Both the position numbers and the translations under genes were made by a program. Source: Pontibacter aydingkolensis (lineage in GTDB: Bacteria; Bacteroidota; Bacteroidia; Cytophagales; Hymenobacteraceae). Taken from it: a DNA stretch of 64,000 bases. Shown here piece by piece: positions 55,032 through 63,804 of the stretch (position 1 is the stretch's first letter; every line of letters begins with the position of its first letter). The DNA is taken from positions 186,001-250,000 of the forward strand of contig NZ_JAHYXK010000001.1 of the NCBI RefSeq assembly GCF_019443125.1. Direction: 5' to 3'. The notes under the pieces were generated by a model, which saw only the letters and a list, made by a program, of their open reading frames with translations, did no database searches and had not been told where the DNA came from.

Positions 55032-55979
55032 CTACTTATCTTCAGAGCTGGTTGACTGCACAAACTGGATGTTACGCAGCAGCCCCTTATAGCCTGTACG
55101 CTTAACTGCAGACTTCCTGAACAACTGCGAAAAAACCTCTTGTGTGAGATCCTGCCAATCATTGGTTTTCATATGGGTTAATTGCGGGTGCGCCAGAAAG
55201 GCTGGCTCGTTATGCGGCTTACTAAAACGGTTCCAGGGGCACACGTCCTGGCAAATGTCGCAACCAAACACCCAGTTACCGAATTTGCCCTGCATCTCTT
55301 GTGGCAGCTGGTCTTTAAGCTCTATGGTAAAGTAAGATATACACTTGCTGCCATCTACAACATAAGGCTCTACTATGGCATTGGTCGGGCAAGCATCTAT
55401 GCAACGGGTACAGGAGCCACAGTAGTCCTTTATCGGTCCGTCCGGCTCCAGTTCAAGGTCAATTATAAGTTCTGCTATAAAGTAAAAGCTACCAACTTGT
55501 GGCGTGATCAGGTTTGAGTTTTTGCCAACCCAGCCCAACCCACTTTTCTTTGCCCAGGCTTTATCCAGTACTGGCGCAGAGTCTACAAAGCAGCGGCCCC
55601 CTACCTCGCCTATCTCTTCGTTTATGTAGTTCAGCAGCTCTTTCAGCTTATCTTTTATCACAAAGTGATAGTCGGTGCCGTAGGCATATTTTGAGATCTT
55701 ATATGTATCCTCCTCTGGTTGTTGTGCCTCTTTTTCGGGATAGTAATTGAGCAGCAGCGATACAACAGTTTTAGCCCCATCAACGAGCAGGCGTGGATCC
55801 AGGCGCTTATCAAAGTGGTTTTCCATGTACTGCATCTGTCCGTGCATGTTCTGGTTTAGCCAACGCTCCAGCCTTGGCGCCTCCTCTTCCAGAAAATCAG
55901 CCTTGGAAATGCCGCAATACATAAAGCCCAGCTCCTGCGCCTTCTGTTTTACCTGATATGTATACTTTTCTCTGCTCAA
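55032..55979 (-). CDS. queG: epoxyqueuosine reductase
   Basis: QueG reduces epoxyqueuosine to queuosine in tRNA, using cobalamin and two 4Fe-4S clusters. The 315-residue protein begins with TTG ([19 protein letters not shown]); no ATG lies nearby before the family's N-terminal region. The catalytic Asp region is [25 protein letters not shown] (about 130-154). The ferredoxin motifs are [16 protein letters not shown] (about 190-205) and [11 protein letters not shown] (about 239-249). The short C-terminal HEAT-like extension is absent, as in many Bacteroidota. Confidence 0.93.
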   Translation of the reverse strand: MSREKYTYQVKQKAQELGFMYCGISKADFLEEEAPRLERWLNQNMHGQMQYMENHFDKRLDPRLLVDGAKTVVSLLLNYYPEKEAQQPEEDTYKISKYAYGTDYHFVIKDKLKELLNYINEEIGEVGGRCFVDSAPVLDKAWAKKSGLGWVGKNSNLITPQVGSFYFIAELIIDLELEPDGPIKDYCGSCTRCIDACPTNAIVEPYVVDGSKCISYFTIELKDQLPQEMQGKFGNWVFGCDICQDVCPWNRFSKPHNEPAFLAHPQLTHMKTNDWQDLTQEVFSQLFRKSAVKRTGYKGLLRNIQFVQSTSSEDK

Positions 55980-56026
55980 TTTATACTTTGTGGCCGCTGT
56001 TATAATTGGCTTGTTGCTTTAAAGAA

Positions 56027-56034
56027 CAAAAGTA
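56027..56034 (-). promoter_or_regulatory. candidate -7 promoter box for queG
   Basis: TACTTTTG on the minus strand, 48 bases upstream of the TTG start. Confidence 0.45.
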
Positions 56035-56049
56035 AGGTAAAATAAATTT

Positions 56050-56092
56050 AACCGCAGATTAATGGGGATTAGATTGATTAAGTATGATTATG
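56050..56092. repeat. dispersed repeat copy upstream of queG
   Basis: Contains CCGCAGATTAATGGGGATT (56052-56070) and GATTAAGTATGATTAT (56076-56091). Both words recur elsewhere in the window in the same order at 59242-59281. A reverse-complement fragment AATCTGCGGT is at 56424-56433. Confidence 0.75.
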
Positions 56093-56114
56093 ACTTTTGC
56101 TCATCCTTACTTCG

Positions 56115-56234
56115 ATGCATTTAGCCAATGGCACCCACTCCCCTGCCGCCACCTGGGTAGAAATTTCCAGATTATTTGACAAGGAATCGGTGCTGGAGGT
56201 TGAATTGATTGCTGAGATAAAGAAAACAGAGTAA
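56115..56234 (+). pseudogene. possible C-terminal remnant of a RidA family gene
   Basis: A 39-codon ORF reads MHLANGTHSPAATWVEISRLFDKESVLEVELIAEIKKTE. The stretch SPAATWVEISRLFDKESVLEVELIAE resembles the RidA (YjgF) C-terminus, in which a P-A-x-T-x-V-x-V-x2-L is followed by a V-E-I-E-x-I-A strand. The first about 90 residues of the family are not found upstream; a repeat copy ends just before it. It is probably a leftover of a lost gene. Confidence 0.4.
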
Positions 56235-56441
56235 TAAGTAACTGGACAAAAGAATTTTTGACAAAAGACTGTTGTAGTATAAAGTAATTCAATTCAGATC
56301 GGTATTAACTTATACTTCAACCTACTTCTGCCCCTATACTTCAATTCAATCAATTCCTTTGCATCCATCCCGCAATTGAAGGCAGGTACACTTTTAATCC
56401 AGCCAATCAATCAAATCTGTTTTAATCTGCGGTCAAGAAAA
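56235..56441. other. non-coding spacer after the RidA remnant
   Basis: About 200 bases without a credible ORF. It holds two TATACTT copies, a CAATTCAATCAATT-like direct repeat and the tail of the dispersed CCGCAGATTAAT family in reverse orientation. Confidence 0.4.
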
Positions 56442-56463
56442 AAGCAGGCCATTGGGCCTGCTT
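56442..56463 (-). terminator. terminator after ruvB
   Basis: The stem AAGCAGGCC/GGCCTGCTT with a 4-base loop is 26 bases past the ruvB stop codon, with a U run on the minus strand. Confidence 0.75.
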
Positions 56464-56488
56464 CTTATACTTTATCACAAACAGTTGT

Positions 56489-57532
56489 TTATTCAGATTG
56501 ATCAAACAGGCTGCCACTTGCTACTTGCTGTGGCAGCACTTTGCCCAGGTGTTTGTAAGCGGCTTCTGTTGCCTCACGCCCTCTGGCAGTCCGTTTAATG
56601 TAACCCTCCTGTATCAGGAACGGTTCGTAAACTTCTTCAATGGTTTCAGCTTCTTCGCCACAGGCGGTTGCGATGGTCGATATTCCCACAGGACCCCCTT
56701 TATACTTATCAATAATGCAGGAAAGTATGCGCTTGTCCATATCGTCGAGTCCATTGTGGTCAACATCCAGGGCGCTCAGGGCAAAACGGGCTATTTCCAC
56801 ATCAATGGTACCGTTACTTTTTACCTGTGCAAAATCGCGGGTACGGCGCAAAAGGTTGTTCGCAATACGTGGCGTACCACGGCTACGGCGGGCAATCTCG
56901 AAGGCGGCATCTTCATGTATCGGCGCACCCAGCAAAGCTGACGAACGCTTTACGATAGAAGTAAGCAACTCTGCATCGTAGTACTCCAGGCGGCTGTTAA
57001 TGCTAAAACGGGCACGCAAAGGCGCAGTCAATAAACCGGAACGCGTAGTAGCACCAATCAAAGTAAACGGGTTCAGGCTGATCTGTACAGAGCGCGCATT
57101 AGGGCCTGAGTCCAACATGATGTCGATCTTGTAATCTTCCATTGCTGAGTACAGGTACTCTTCCACGATTGGGTTGAGGCGGTGTATCTCGTCAATGAAA
57201 AGTACATCGTTCGGGTCGAGGTTGGTAAGCAAACCAGCCAGGTCGCTGGGTTTATCCAGTACCGGCCCCGATGTCATTTTTATACCTGCATCCAACTCTG
57301 ATGCGATAATATGCGAAAGCGTTGTTTTACCCAGTCCCGGAGGGCCATGCAACAGCACGTGGTCAAGGGCTTCGCCACGGCGACGGGCAGCCTGCACAAA
57401 TATTTTCAGGTTCTCCACCACTTTTGCCTGTCCGGTAAAATCGGAAAAGCTGAGTGGGCGAAGCGCCTTATCAATGTCGCGTTCGGTTGGCGTCATGTGC
57501 TCTTTTTCGCCAGTAAGATAATCTTCCCTCAT
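56489..57532 (-). CDS. ruvB: Holliday junction branch migration helicase RuvB
   Basis: RuvB is the hexameric motor that drives branch migration with RuvA. The 347-residue protein has [22 protein letters not shown], Walker A GPPGLGKT (about 62-69), Walker B FIDEIHRL (about 110-117), sensor region [19 protein letters not shown] and the C-terminal winged helix with [41 protein letters not shown] box 146 bases upstream (57678-57685) could be its promoter. Confidence 0.96.
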   Translation of the reverse strand: MREDYLTGEKEHMTPTERDIDKALRPLSFSDFTGQAKVVENLKIFVQAARRRGEALDHVLLHGPPGLGKTTLSHIIASELDAGIKMTSGPVLDKPSDLAGLLTNLDPNDVLFIDEIHRLNPIVEEYLYSAMEDYKIDIMLDSGPNARSVQISLNPFTLIGATTRSGLLTAPLRARFSINSRLEYYDAELLTSIVKRSSALLGAPIHEDAAFEIARRSRGTPRIANNLLRRTRDFAQVKSNGTIDVEIARFALSALDVDHNGLDDMDKRILSCIIDKYKGGPVGISTIATACGEEAETIEEVYEPFLIQEGYIKRTARGREATEAAYKHLGKVLPQQVASGSLFDQSE

Positions 57533-57688
57533 GCTCTAAAATTAATTCTTTTTATCTGCTTTTTGCAGTACTGTATGGTAACAGAATACTTTAGTAATTG
57601 GCTCCATTTCAGCTTACGAATTTACGTAATTTTGCTAATTATTTTATAGTTTTTAACCATAAATCTAATATAGTTAGCAAAATTACCT

Positions 57689-57920
57689 TAATCAGGATTT
57701 GCAGGATTAATGGATGAACAGGATTTAAAAATAAACCAATATCTCTGGCGCGAATCTTCAGATTCGTGACTTGGGGTTAAGGTTGAGTCTCTGACTCAAC
57801 TGGCCCGTAGGGACAGGCGAAAGCCGATCATAAGGTAAAGACAATTGCACAAAGTATAAAATAAAATTATGCTTCTAAATCCTGTCTAACTTAATAACCC
57901 TGTAAATCCTGATTCAGACA
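57689..57920. repeat. repeat cluster upstream of ruvB
   Basis: AATCAGGATTTGCAGGATT (57689-57707) faces an inverted copy near 57881-57918 (AAATCCTG ... AATCCTGATTCAG). Between them are two perfect hairpins: CGAATCT-TC-AGATTCG (57751-57766) and GTTGAGTC-TCT-GACTCAAC (57782-57800). The layout, a pair of REP-like hairpins inside inverted flanks, suggests a non-autonomous palindromic element. No gene is seen in the 470-base spacer. Confidence 0.7.
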
Positions 57921-57921
57921 A

Positions 57922-57951
57922 CAAAGGCAGCCACTCCCGCAGCTGCCTTTG
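57922..57951 (-). terminator. possible terminator after gcdH
   Basis: CAAAGGCAGC and GCTGCCTTTG pair around a 10-base loop, 59 bases past the gcdH stop codon. No clear U run follows, so it may be only a hairpin. Confidence 0.45.
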
Positions 57952-58009
57952 CTATACTTTATACTACAATCGCCACCCGATCAACGAATAACGAACAACC
58001 AATAACGAA

Positions 58010-59188
58010 TTACTTAAAAGCTTGAATACCGGTAATATCAGCACCAGTTATCAGCAAATGTATATCGTGCGTACCTTCGTAAGTTATCACAGACTCCAGG
58101 TTCATCATGTGGCGCATGATCGGGTACTCGCCTGTAATGCCCATGCCGCCGTGTATCTGGCGTGCTTCACGGGCAATATGCAGGGCCATATCTACGCTAT
58201 TGCGTTTTGCCATCGATATCTGCTGTGTAGTTGCTTTGCCTTCGTTCATCAACGTGCCTAAACGCCAAACCATCAGCTGAGCTTTTGTAATTTCGGTCAG
58301 CATTTCGGCCAGTTTTTTCTGTGTAAGCTGGAAACCGCCAATTGGTTTATCAAACTGGATACGCTCTTTGCTATACTGTAAAGCAGATTCGTAGCAATCG
58401 ATAGCAGCACCAATGGCACCCCATGAAATACCGTAACGGGCAGAATCAAGGCAACCCAATGGGCCACGCAAGCCATCTACGTTTGGCAAAATATTCTCCT
58501 TCGGGATCTTCACGTTATCAAACACCAGTTCGCCAGTGCAACTAGCGCGTAAGCTCCATTTATTATGTATCTCAGGTGTAGTAAAGCCTTCCATGCCCCG
58601 CTCCACAATCAAACCTTTGATGCGGCCCTCTTCGTTTTTGGCCCAAACTACAGCTACCTGGCACTCCGGCGAGTTTGATATCCACATCTTAGAGCCATTT
58701 AACAGGTAATGGTCTCCCATGTCTTTGATGTTGGTCATCATACCACCCGGGTTAGAGCCAAAGTCAGGTTCCGTTAAACCAAAGCAACCCAGCCATTCGC
58801 CGCTTGCAAGCTTTGGCAGGTACTTTTTGCGCTGCTCCTCCGAACCATACTTGTAGATGGGGTACATTACCAGCGAGCCCTGCACCGAAGCCGTAGAACG
58901 CATACCCGAGTCGCCGCGCTCAATTTCCTGCATAATAATGCCATAGCTGATGTAGTCGAGACCACCACCGCCATACTCGGTTGGTATAGTAGGGCCAAAA
59001 GCGCCTACATCGCCAAATTTCTTCACTATCCCAGATGGGAAATGCGCATCTTGTGCCCACTTTTCGATGTTTGGCGATATCTCACGCTTCACAAAATCAC
59101 GCATGGTCTGGCGGATAAGCAAATGCTCTTCCGTAAGCAAATCGTCTATGTTAAAGTAGTCAGGTGCTCCTGCTGGTTCGTAAGCCAT
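58010..59188 (-). CDS. gcdH: glutaryl-CoA dehydrogenase-type acyl-CoA dehydrogenase
   Basis: The 392-residue flavoenzyme has the acyl-CoA dehydrogenase fold. RGDSGMRSTASVQGSLVM (about 90-108) contains the Arg that distinguishes glutaryl-CoA dehydrogenases, GLTEPDFGSNPGGM is the FAD-binding loop, and the catalytic Glu sits in ITYEGTHDIH (about 368). GcdH oxidises and decarboxylates glutaryl-CoA to crotonyl-CoA in lysine and tryptophan breakdown. It is solitary, with a -7 box 36 bases upstream. Confidence 0.92.
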   Translation of the reverse strand: MAYEPAGAPDYFNIDDLLTEEHLLIRQTMRDFVKREISPNIEKWAQDAHFPSGIVKKFGDVGAFGPTIPTEYGGGGLDYISYGIIMQEIERGDSGMRSTASVQGSLVMYPIYKYGSEEQRKKYLPKLASGEWLGCFGLTEPDFGSNPGGMMTNIKDMGDHYLLNGSKMWISNSPECQVAVVWAKNEEGRIKGLIVERGMEGFTTPEIHNKWSLRASCTGELVFDNVKIPKENILPNVDGLRGPLGCLDSARYGISWGAIGAAIDCYESALQYSKERIQFDKPIGGFQLTQKKLAEMLTEITKAQLMVWRLGTLMNEGKATTQQISMAKRNSVDMALHIAREARQIHGGMGITGEYPIMRHMMNLESVITYEGTHDIHLLITGADITGIQAFK

Positions 59189-59223
59189 AGTTTTGATTTA
59201 AGGTTAATGAGTAGGGTAATACG

Positions 59224-59231
59224 CAAAGTTA
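59224..59231 (-). promoter_or_regulatory. candidate -7 promoter box for gcdH
   Basis: TAACTTTG on the minus strand fits TAnnTTTG, 35 bases before the ATG. Confidence 0.5.
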
Positions 59232-59239
59232 AAATTTTA

Positions 59240-59492
59240 TACCACAGATTAATGGTGATTTGATTGATTAAGTATGATTATTGACCGGTGATTAAGGAGA
59301 TTTAGATTGATTTATGAGATTATTATCGGCAGTACCAGCGCTAATCTCTAATGCCATAAGTTTAGCAATGGCGTAAATGTGACAGAAACTTATTCCTGCA
59401 CGTCCTTTTCAATCCTGCAAATCCTGATTCAGAAGAAAAAATCATTCTAATCAATCTAATCCCCTTAATCACCGGTCATTAATCACCGGTCA
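59240..59492. repeat. dispersed repeat cluster between gcdH and the TonB receptor
   Basis: The spacer holds CCACAGATTAATGGTGATT (59242-59260), GATTAAGTATGATTAT (59266-59281), GACCGGTGATTAAGG (59283-59297), CAATCCTGCAAATCCTGATTCAG (59411-59433) and a TTAATCACCGGTC doublet (59464-59491). The first and last parts form inverted ends. All words recur at other intergenic sites of the window. No gene is seen. Confidence 0.7.
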
Positions 59493-59495
59493 AAT

Positions 59496-59526
59496 AAAAA
59501 GCCCCACCAGATGGTGGGGCTTTTTT
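59496..59526 (-). terminator. terminator after the thiamin TonB receptor
   Basis: The near-perfect stem AAAAAGCCCCACCA/TGGTGGGGCTTTTT lies 22 bases past the receptor stop codon, with U runs on both strands. Confidence 0.8.
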
Positions 59527-59547
59527 ACCCAAAGTATAAATCATACT

Positions 59548-62022
59548 TTAAAATTTCAACCCTACAGACAACAGGAAATTGCGGGTAGCCTGTGGATAGT
59601 AGAAGTTCTCGGTTGTCTGGTCGCCGCCGGCAATGTAGCTGAACGTATAGCCATTGGCTGCATACTTCTCGCTGAATAAGTTGTTCACCAGAAGGCCCAG
59701 TTCCAATTCCTTCAGCATGTTTTTAAAGCCGATGTTGTAGCGCAGGCGCAGGTCTCCTACCTGGTAAGGACGAATAATGCGGCTCTCGTTTTCGGTGTTA
59801 TCCAGGTACTGCTTGCTTACGGTTTTATAGATAAAGGCAGCACGCAATCCCTTTAAAATCTCTACTTCTAACTGGCTTGTTGATACAAAGGCAGGAGAGA
59901 AAGCGATAGTTGTCTCGCCATAGCTGTTTACAGCCTGGTCGCCGTTATCATAATCATCGATAAACTCGTTAAAGCCTTTAATTCTGTTCTGGCTGTAAGC
60001 TAAGTTAGAGCTTAACCTCGCAGCAGTTCCCAGGCGCAGGGCACCAGCTAGTTCTAAACCCTGGCGGTAACTGTCGTCGATGTTGGTACGTGTATAGGCT
60101 CCTACATCGTTTATCTGGCCAGTTACTACTAACTGGTTCTTATAATCCATGCGGAAGAAGTTTGCCTCTACATCAGCAGTAAGTGCCTGGCCTCCTACAT
60201 CTGCCAATGCCAGCTGCCCACGGTAACCAGCCTCTAAGTTATACAGTGTTTCGTGTTTAGGGCGGCTGTTCGGTGTAGACTCTGTAAAGTCTTTACGAAC
60301 AGGCTCTCTGTTACCCACTGCATAGGAGGCATATAGCTGGTGAGCTGGCTCAAGGTTATAAGTTATACCTGCTTTAGGATTCACAAAAGTATAATCTACA
60401 TCCTGTTCTAACTTTTGCAGGTTATTATCAAACCCTACAAAAAAGTAATTGATCTTACGCACCTGCATGTCACCAAACAAATTCAGTTTATCCGTCAGGC
60501 CATAAGTTGCTTTCGCAAAGATGTTGAAGTCGGTTTTTACGGCATTGTTATCGTAATACCTGTCGCGGATGTTGGATGTAGAGGCGTAACGTGCCCAGAT
60601 CACCTCACCAAAATGGTCGCCGTCGTACTTATTCCAGGCGCCGCCCAGGGTTGCGTTTAGGCGTGTGCTTGGTCTGTACTGCAGGGCATAGGTTACTCCG
60701 AAAAAGTCGTTATCAAGCCAGCGGCGACGGATAATATCAGAGCGTTTGATTTCCTGATTTCCAATGATCACGTTAGGCAAACCGTAATTTGAGAACTTGT
60801 CGTTTTTCCTGAACTGCTCGTAATAGCCACGGCCATAGGTATAGTGCAAGGCACCGGAGAAAGTTAAGCCCGGCATAAAGTCATGAGACAGGTGCAGCTG
60901 GTAATGGTCCTGCTGGTAGTTATCGGTTTCGTTGTCGTAGGTATAGTAGTTATACTTACGGCCCGCACTTAGCAGATTCTCCTTGTCCGAGCCACTAATG
61001 TAGTTACGGTCTATGTAAGCCTGCAGGTCTTCTGCATTGCCATATACCAGTGCCTCCGGTGTGCCGTACCAGGCCTGATACGTCTGCTCCTTACCCGAGA
61101 AGGTCACAAACTTTACCGAAGTCTTATCACCATAGTAGCCACCCGTAAAGTACAGCGACTTCATATCAGAGAAAGCGCGATCAATGTAACCATCGGACTT
61201 GATGCGCGACAGGCGGCCATCAAAAGCAAATTTGCCGTTGATAAGGCCTGTACCAAAGCGCACGTTGTTCTTCCAGGTATCGAAAGAGCCATAGCTGTGG
61301 TCGGTTTCGGCATAGGCCTCGCGGCGCACCTGCTGTGTCTGTATATTTATACTTGCACCAAAGGCTCCGGCACCGTTTGTTGAGGTGCCTACCCCGCGCT
61401 GCACCTGTATATCCTGCACCGACGAGGCAAAATCCGGCATGTTCACGAAGAATGTGCCGTGGCTCTCAGAGTCGTTGATCGGGATGCCATTTACCGTTAC
61501 GTTAATGCGGGTAATATCAGAGCCACGGATGCGAAGGCCGGTATAGCCTACACCTGCACCAGCGTCAGAGTTTACCACCACCGACGGCACCTGCTCGAGC
61601 AAGTATGGCAGGTCCTGGCCAAAGTTGCGTTCGGCTATCTCCTGTTGTGTTACGTTGGTAAAAGTGGTACCGGTGGTCTGGTCGGCGCGGGTAGCTGTTA
61701 CTACTACCTCAGTGGTTTGCAGTGCCTGCGCACGCAAATTAACCAGCACGTACTCATTCTGCTGCAGGTTTACGGTTACTTTTTTAGACTCGTAGCCCAG
61801 GTAGCTAATGTTTAAAGTATAATTACCAGCCGGAAGGTTGACAAACTCAAACGTGCCGAATTTGTTTGTAACAGCGCCTGTACTGTTGTTCTCGAGCATA
61901 ACATTTGCTCCTACCAAAGCATTGCCAGAGGCACCTTCGGATACACGCCCGCTCAGGTTAAACTGGGCAAGCAAGTGCAATGGCAATAGGATTGCCGCCA
62001 TCGCAAATAATAGCTTTTTCAT
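59548..62022 (-). CDS. TonB-dependent receptor under TPP riboswitch control (predicted thiamin uptake)
   Basis: An 824-residue outer-membrane receptor. A signal peptide (MKKLLFAMAAILLPLHLLAQ) is followed by a carboxypeptidase-D-like beta domain (about 22-95, FNLSGRVSEGASGNALVGANVML). The plug (about 110-225) contains VPSVVVNSDAGAGVGYTGLRIRGSD and VTVNGIPINDSESHGTFFVNMPDF. The barrel follows and ends in the expected aromatic residue (LSVGLKF). A TPP riboswitch sits just upstream, so it most likely imports thiamin or a precursor with TonB energy; TPP-regulated receptors of this kind were predicted in the Bacteroidetes by comparative genomics (Rodionov and co-workers). No thiamin synthesis gene is adjacent. 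Confidence 0.9.
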   Translation of the reverse strand: MKKLLFAMAAILLPLHLLAQFNLSGRVSEGASGNALVGANVMLENNSTGAVTNKFGTFEFVNLPAGNYTLNISYLGYESKKVTVNLQQNEYVLVNLRAQALQTTEVVVTATRADQTTGTTFTNVTQQEIAERNFGQDLPYLLEQVPSVVVNSDAGAGVGYTGLRIRGSDITRINVTVNGIPINDSESHGTFFVNMPDFASSVQDIQVQRGVGTSTNGAGAFGASINIQTQQVRREAYAETDHSYGSFDTWKNNVRFGTGLINGKFAFDGRLSRIKSDGYIDRAFSDMKSLYFTGGYYGDKTSVKFVTFSGKEQTYQAWYGTPEALVYGNAEDLQAYIDRNYISGSDKENLLSAGRKYNYYTYDNETDNYQQDHYQLHLSHDFMPGLTFSGALHYTYGRGYYEQFRKNDKFSNYGLPNVIIGNQEIKRSDIIRRRWLDNDFFGVTYALQYRPSTRLNATLGGAWNKYDGDHFGEVIWARYASTSNIRDRYYDNNAVKTDFNIFAKATYGLTDKLNLFGDMQVRKINYFFVGFDNNLQKLEQDVDYTFVNPKAGITYNLEPAHQLYASYAVGNREPVRKDFTESTPNSRPKHETLYNLEAGYRGQLALADVGGQALTADVEANFFRMDYKNQLVVTGQINDVGAYTRTNIDDSYRQGLELAGALRLGTAARLSSNLAYSQNRIKGFNEFIDDYDNGDQAVNSYGETTIAFSPAFVSTSQLEVEILKGLRAAFIYKTVSKQYLDNTENESRIIRPYQVGDLRLRYNIGFKNMLKELELGLLVNNLFSEKYAANGYTFSYIAGGDQTTENFYYPQATRNFLLSVGLKF

Positions 62023-62103
62023 TAAAGTGGAAAGGTAAAAAGTTTGACATAAAAATTTATGCCAGGGGGAATAGCCAATAAGCTACTTTAGTATTACCGT
62101 TTT

Positions 62104-62182
62104 GTATTCCCTTCGACGGCATTACCCGCATCAGGTTCAATGGGTATGATCTCAGCCCGTTATAATTAAGGCACCCCTAACA
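62104..62182 (-). promoter_or_regulatory. TPP (THI-box) riboswitch
   Basis: On the minus strand the conserved core reads AGGGGTGCC, GGGCTGAGATCATACCC, AACCTGATGCGGGTAATGCC and GAAGGGAA, the thiamin pyrophosphate aptamer. The CTGAGA box is at 62150-62155. It lies 81 bases before the receptor start. A small CATAAA-AA-TTTATG hairpin (62048-62061) between the aptamer and the ATG could be part of the expression platform. TPP should repress the receptor. Confidence 0.95.
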
Positions 62183-62186
62183 AGTG

Positions 62187-62194
62187 CAAAGGTA
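62187..62194 (-). promoter_or_regulatory. candidate -7 promoter box for the riboswitch transcript
   Basis: TACCTTTG on the minus strand, immediately upstream of the aptamer, which would start transcription at the riboswitch edge. Confidence 0.6.
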
Positions 62195-62416
62195 TAAGCC
62201 TTTTCTGTTTAAATCAAAAATAAATACCCGCAAATGGGCCAACACACGCTAAAGGCTGGTTAGTAGCGTGTTATTTTTCATCAATTGTAAAAACCACAGA
62301 CGCAGAAAGTACGTTGAAAACAGTAGAATGGCACACAAATTCTGCATAGCTCACAAATTTGAATTAAATGTAGAAAAAGCCTGCTGAAAGAAATTAAATG
62401 ACTAAGTAGACCTGCG
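62195..62416. other. spacer upstream of the TPP riboswitch
   Basis: AT-rich sequence with one imperfect inverted repeat (ACACGCT ... AGCGTGT, about 62244-62270). No ORF is convincing. It may hold the promoter of the small gene at 62417. Confidence 0.4.
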
Positions 62417-62665
62417 ATGATGATCAGCATTTTATATACAATGGCGCTCCTAACTATACTAGCATATTATGCTTTTGCCCCGCGCAAAAGATTTAATCAC
62501 CCACCATCAACCGACAACGATGATGACGGAGGTGAGCCATTAGGAGATGATTTACCAGATTTAGACCTCCCGCCCGGTATTTCGCTGCCGGTAAACGATT
62601 TTGAACCGAGGTATGATTTCAGAAACATTAAAGTACCTAAGTTTCCGGAACCGTCCCTGCACTGA
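62417..62665 (+). CDS. small membrane-anchored acidic protein
   Basis: An 82-residue product with one N-terminal helix (about 3-20, ISILYTMALLTILAYYAF), a short basic segment (APRKRF) and then an acidic, Pro-rich tail (DNDDDGGEPLGDDLPDLDLPPG). The positive-inside pattern suggests the tail faces the cytoplasm. A strong 22-base stem terminator follows, which supports a real transcript. Function unknown. Confidence 0.65.
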   Translation: MMISILYTMALLTILAYYAFAPRKRFNHPPSTDNDDDGGEPLGDDLPDLDLPPGISLPVNDFEPRYDFRNIKVPKFPEPSLH

Positions 62666-62668
62666 ATA

Positions 62669-62725
62669 AAAGCATAAACAAGAAGCCCCGGTTATGAACT
62701 AATCGGGGCTTCTTGTTTATGCTTT
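62669..62725. terminator. very long terminator hairpin
   Basis: Perfect 22-base arms at 62669-62690 and 62704-62725 (AAAGCATAAACAAGAAGCCCCG and its complement) around a 13-base loop, 4 bases after the small gene's stop codon. Confidence 0.8.
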
Positions 62726-62763
62726 AAGGTTGAAATTAGTTTGATGTGGTAAGGGTGACTGCT

Positions 62764-62877
62764 CTTTCGGACTTCCTAGTCCGAAAGCTTTCTGTCGGGG
62801 ACTTCCAAGTCCCCATAATTTACTATTCCGCGGACTTGGAAGTCATAGCAGGCGGGGTCCCGGACAAGGATGTCCGG
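62764..62877. repeat. cluster of REP-like palindromes
   Basis: Three perfect hairpins in tandem: CTTTCGGACT-TCCT-AGTCCGAAAG (62764-62787), GGGGACTT-CC-AAGTCCCC (62797-62814) and CCGGACA-AGGA-TGTCCGG (62860-62877), with a partial CGGACTTGGAAGTC between. The shared GGACTT/AAGTCC core marks them as variants of one palindromic element. Confidence 0.75.
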
Positions 62878-62917
62878 AACAGCAATAGCTCGAACAACGA
62901 ACAACGAGCAACTATAC

Positions 62918-63793
62918 TTACCAGACTGTTATACTGTACGTTCGTTCAAACACCTGCTTGGGCCGCAACTCGTTGATCCCTTCTTTTTCCTGTAGTTCGC
63001 CGCTGTCGGAGGTGGTGCTGGCTATGCCGCACCAGGGCTCTATGCACACATACGGCGAAGGACCAGGTTTAGCCCAGATGCCCATGTAAGGGAAGCCTTC
63101 AAATTCAAACACGATTCTGCGGGGGCCGGTATGGCTCGCCAGCACCAGCCTCTCGGAGTTAAGGTTTTTTAAAATAATCGCATCTTTATCAAAGTATTCG
63201 TGCTTAAGCGGCAATACCGGGCTTTGCTCTGCTATTAGTTCAGTTTCTCCGGTTTGCAGGCCATTTTCGTCTATCAGGTGGCGCCGCAGTGTTTCATCTT
63301 GGTCAAACTCCAGAAAATAGTCCGAATACTGTTCATTGGGGTAAAGCGGCACGTTAAAGCCGGGATGCCCACCCACCGAGAACCACATGGTTTTGGTGTC
63401 TTCGTTCAATACCTGGTAGGTTACTTCCAGCCTGTTATCCATCAGTTTGTACGCTACCAACAACCTGAACTTAAAGGGATACTGCGCCAGCGTTTCCTCA
63501 TCGTACTCTAACTGGAAAACCAGCTTATGGTGATGTTCCTCTATCAGCTCAAATTCTTTTTTACGGGCAAAGCCGTGCCTCTCCATGGTATAGGTCTGCT
63601 CATCGTAAGTATACTGCTGGTTAGGCAACTCCCCTACTATCGGAAACAGGTTTGGAGCGTGGCTGGCCCACACGGCAGGATTGGCTGTCCAGATCAGTTC
63701 CAGCTCTTCGTCTTTCTTTATAAAATGCTGCAGTTCAGCTCCAAGGCTTTCAATGCCTACTCTAAAGCTGTTGTTTTCAAGAAAGTATAGCAT
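62918..63793 (-). CDS. aldose 1-epimerase family protein
   Basis: The 291-residue protein has the galactose mutarotase fold. The N-terminus GIESLGAELQHFIKKDEELELIWTANPAVWASHAPNLFPIVGEL is typical of the YeaD/LacX-like group. WFSVGGHPGFNVPL contains the catalytic His, and CIEPWCGIASTTSDSGELQEKEGI the catalytic Glu region. It interconverts anomers of an aldose or a hexose 6-phosphate. The substrate is unknown. The NadR-like gene ends 11 bases upstream of its start codon. Confidence 0.85.
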   Translation of the reverse strand: MLYFLENNSFRVGIESLGAELQHFIKKDEELELIWTANPAVWASHAPNLFPIVGELPNQQYTYDEQTYTMERHGFARKKEFELIEEHHHKLVFQLEYDEETLAQYPFKFRLLVAYKLMDNRLEVTYQVLNEDTKTMWFSVGGHPGFNVPLYPNEQYSDYFLEFDQDETLRRHLIDENGLQTGETELIAEQSPVLPLKHEYFDKDAIILKNLNSERLVLASHTGPRRIVFEFEGFPYMGIWAKPGPSPYVCIEPWCGIASTTSDSGELQEKEGINELRPKQVFERTYSITVW

Positions 63794-63804
63794 GTTCGTT
63801 TCTT

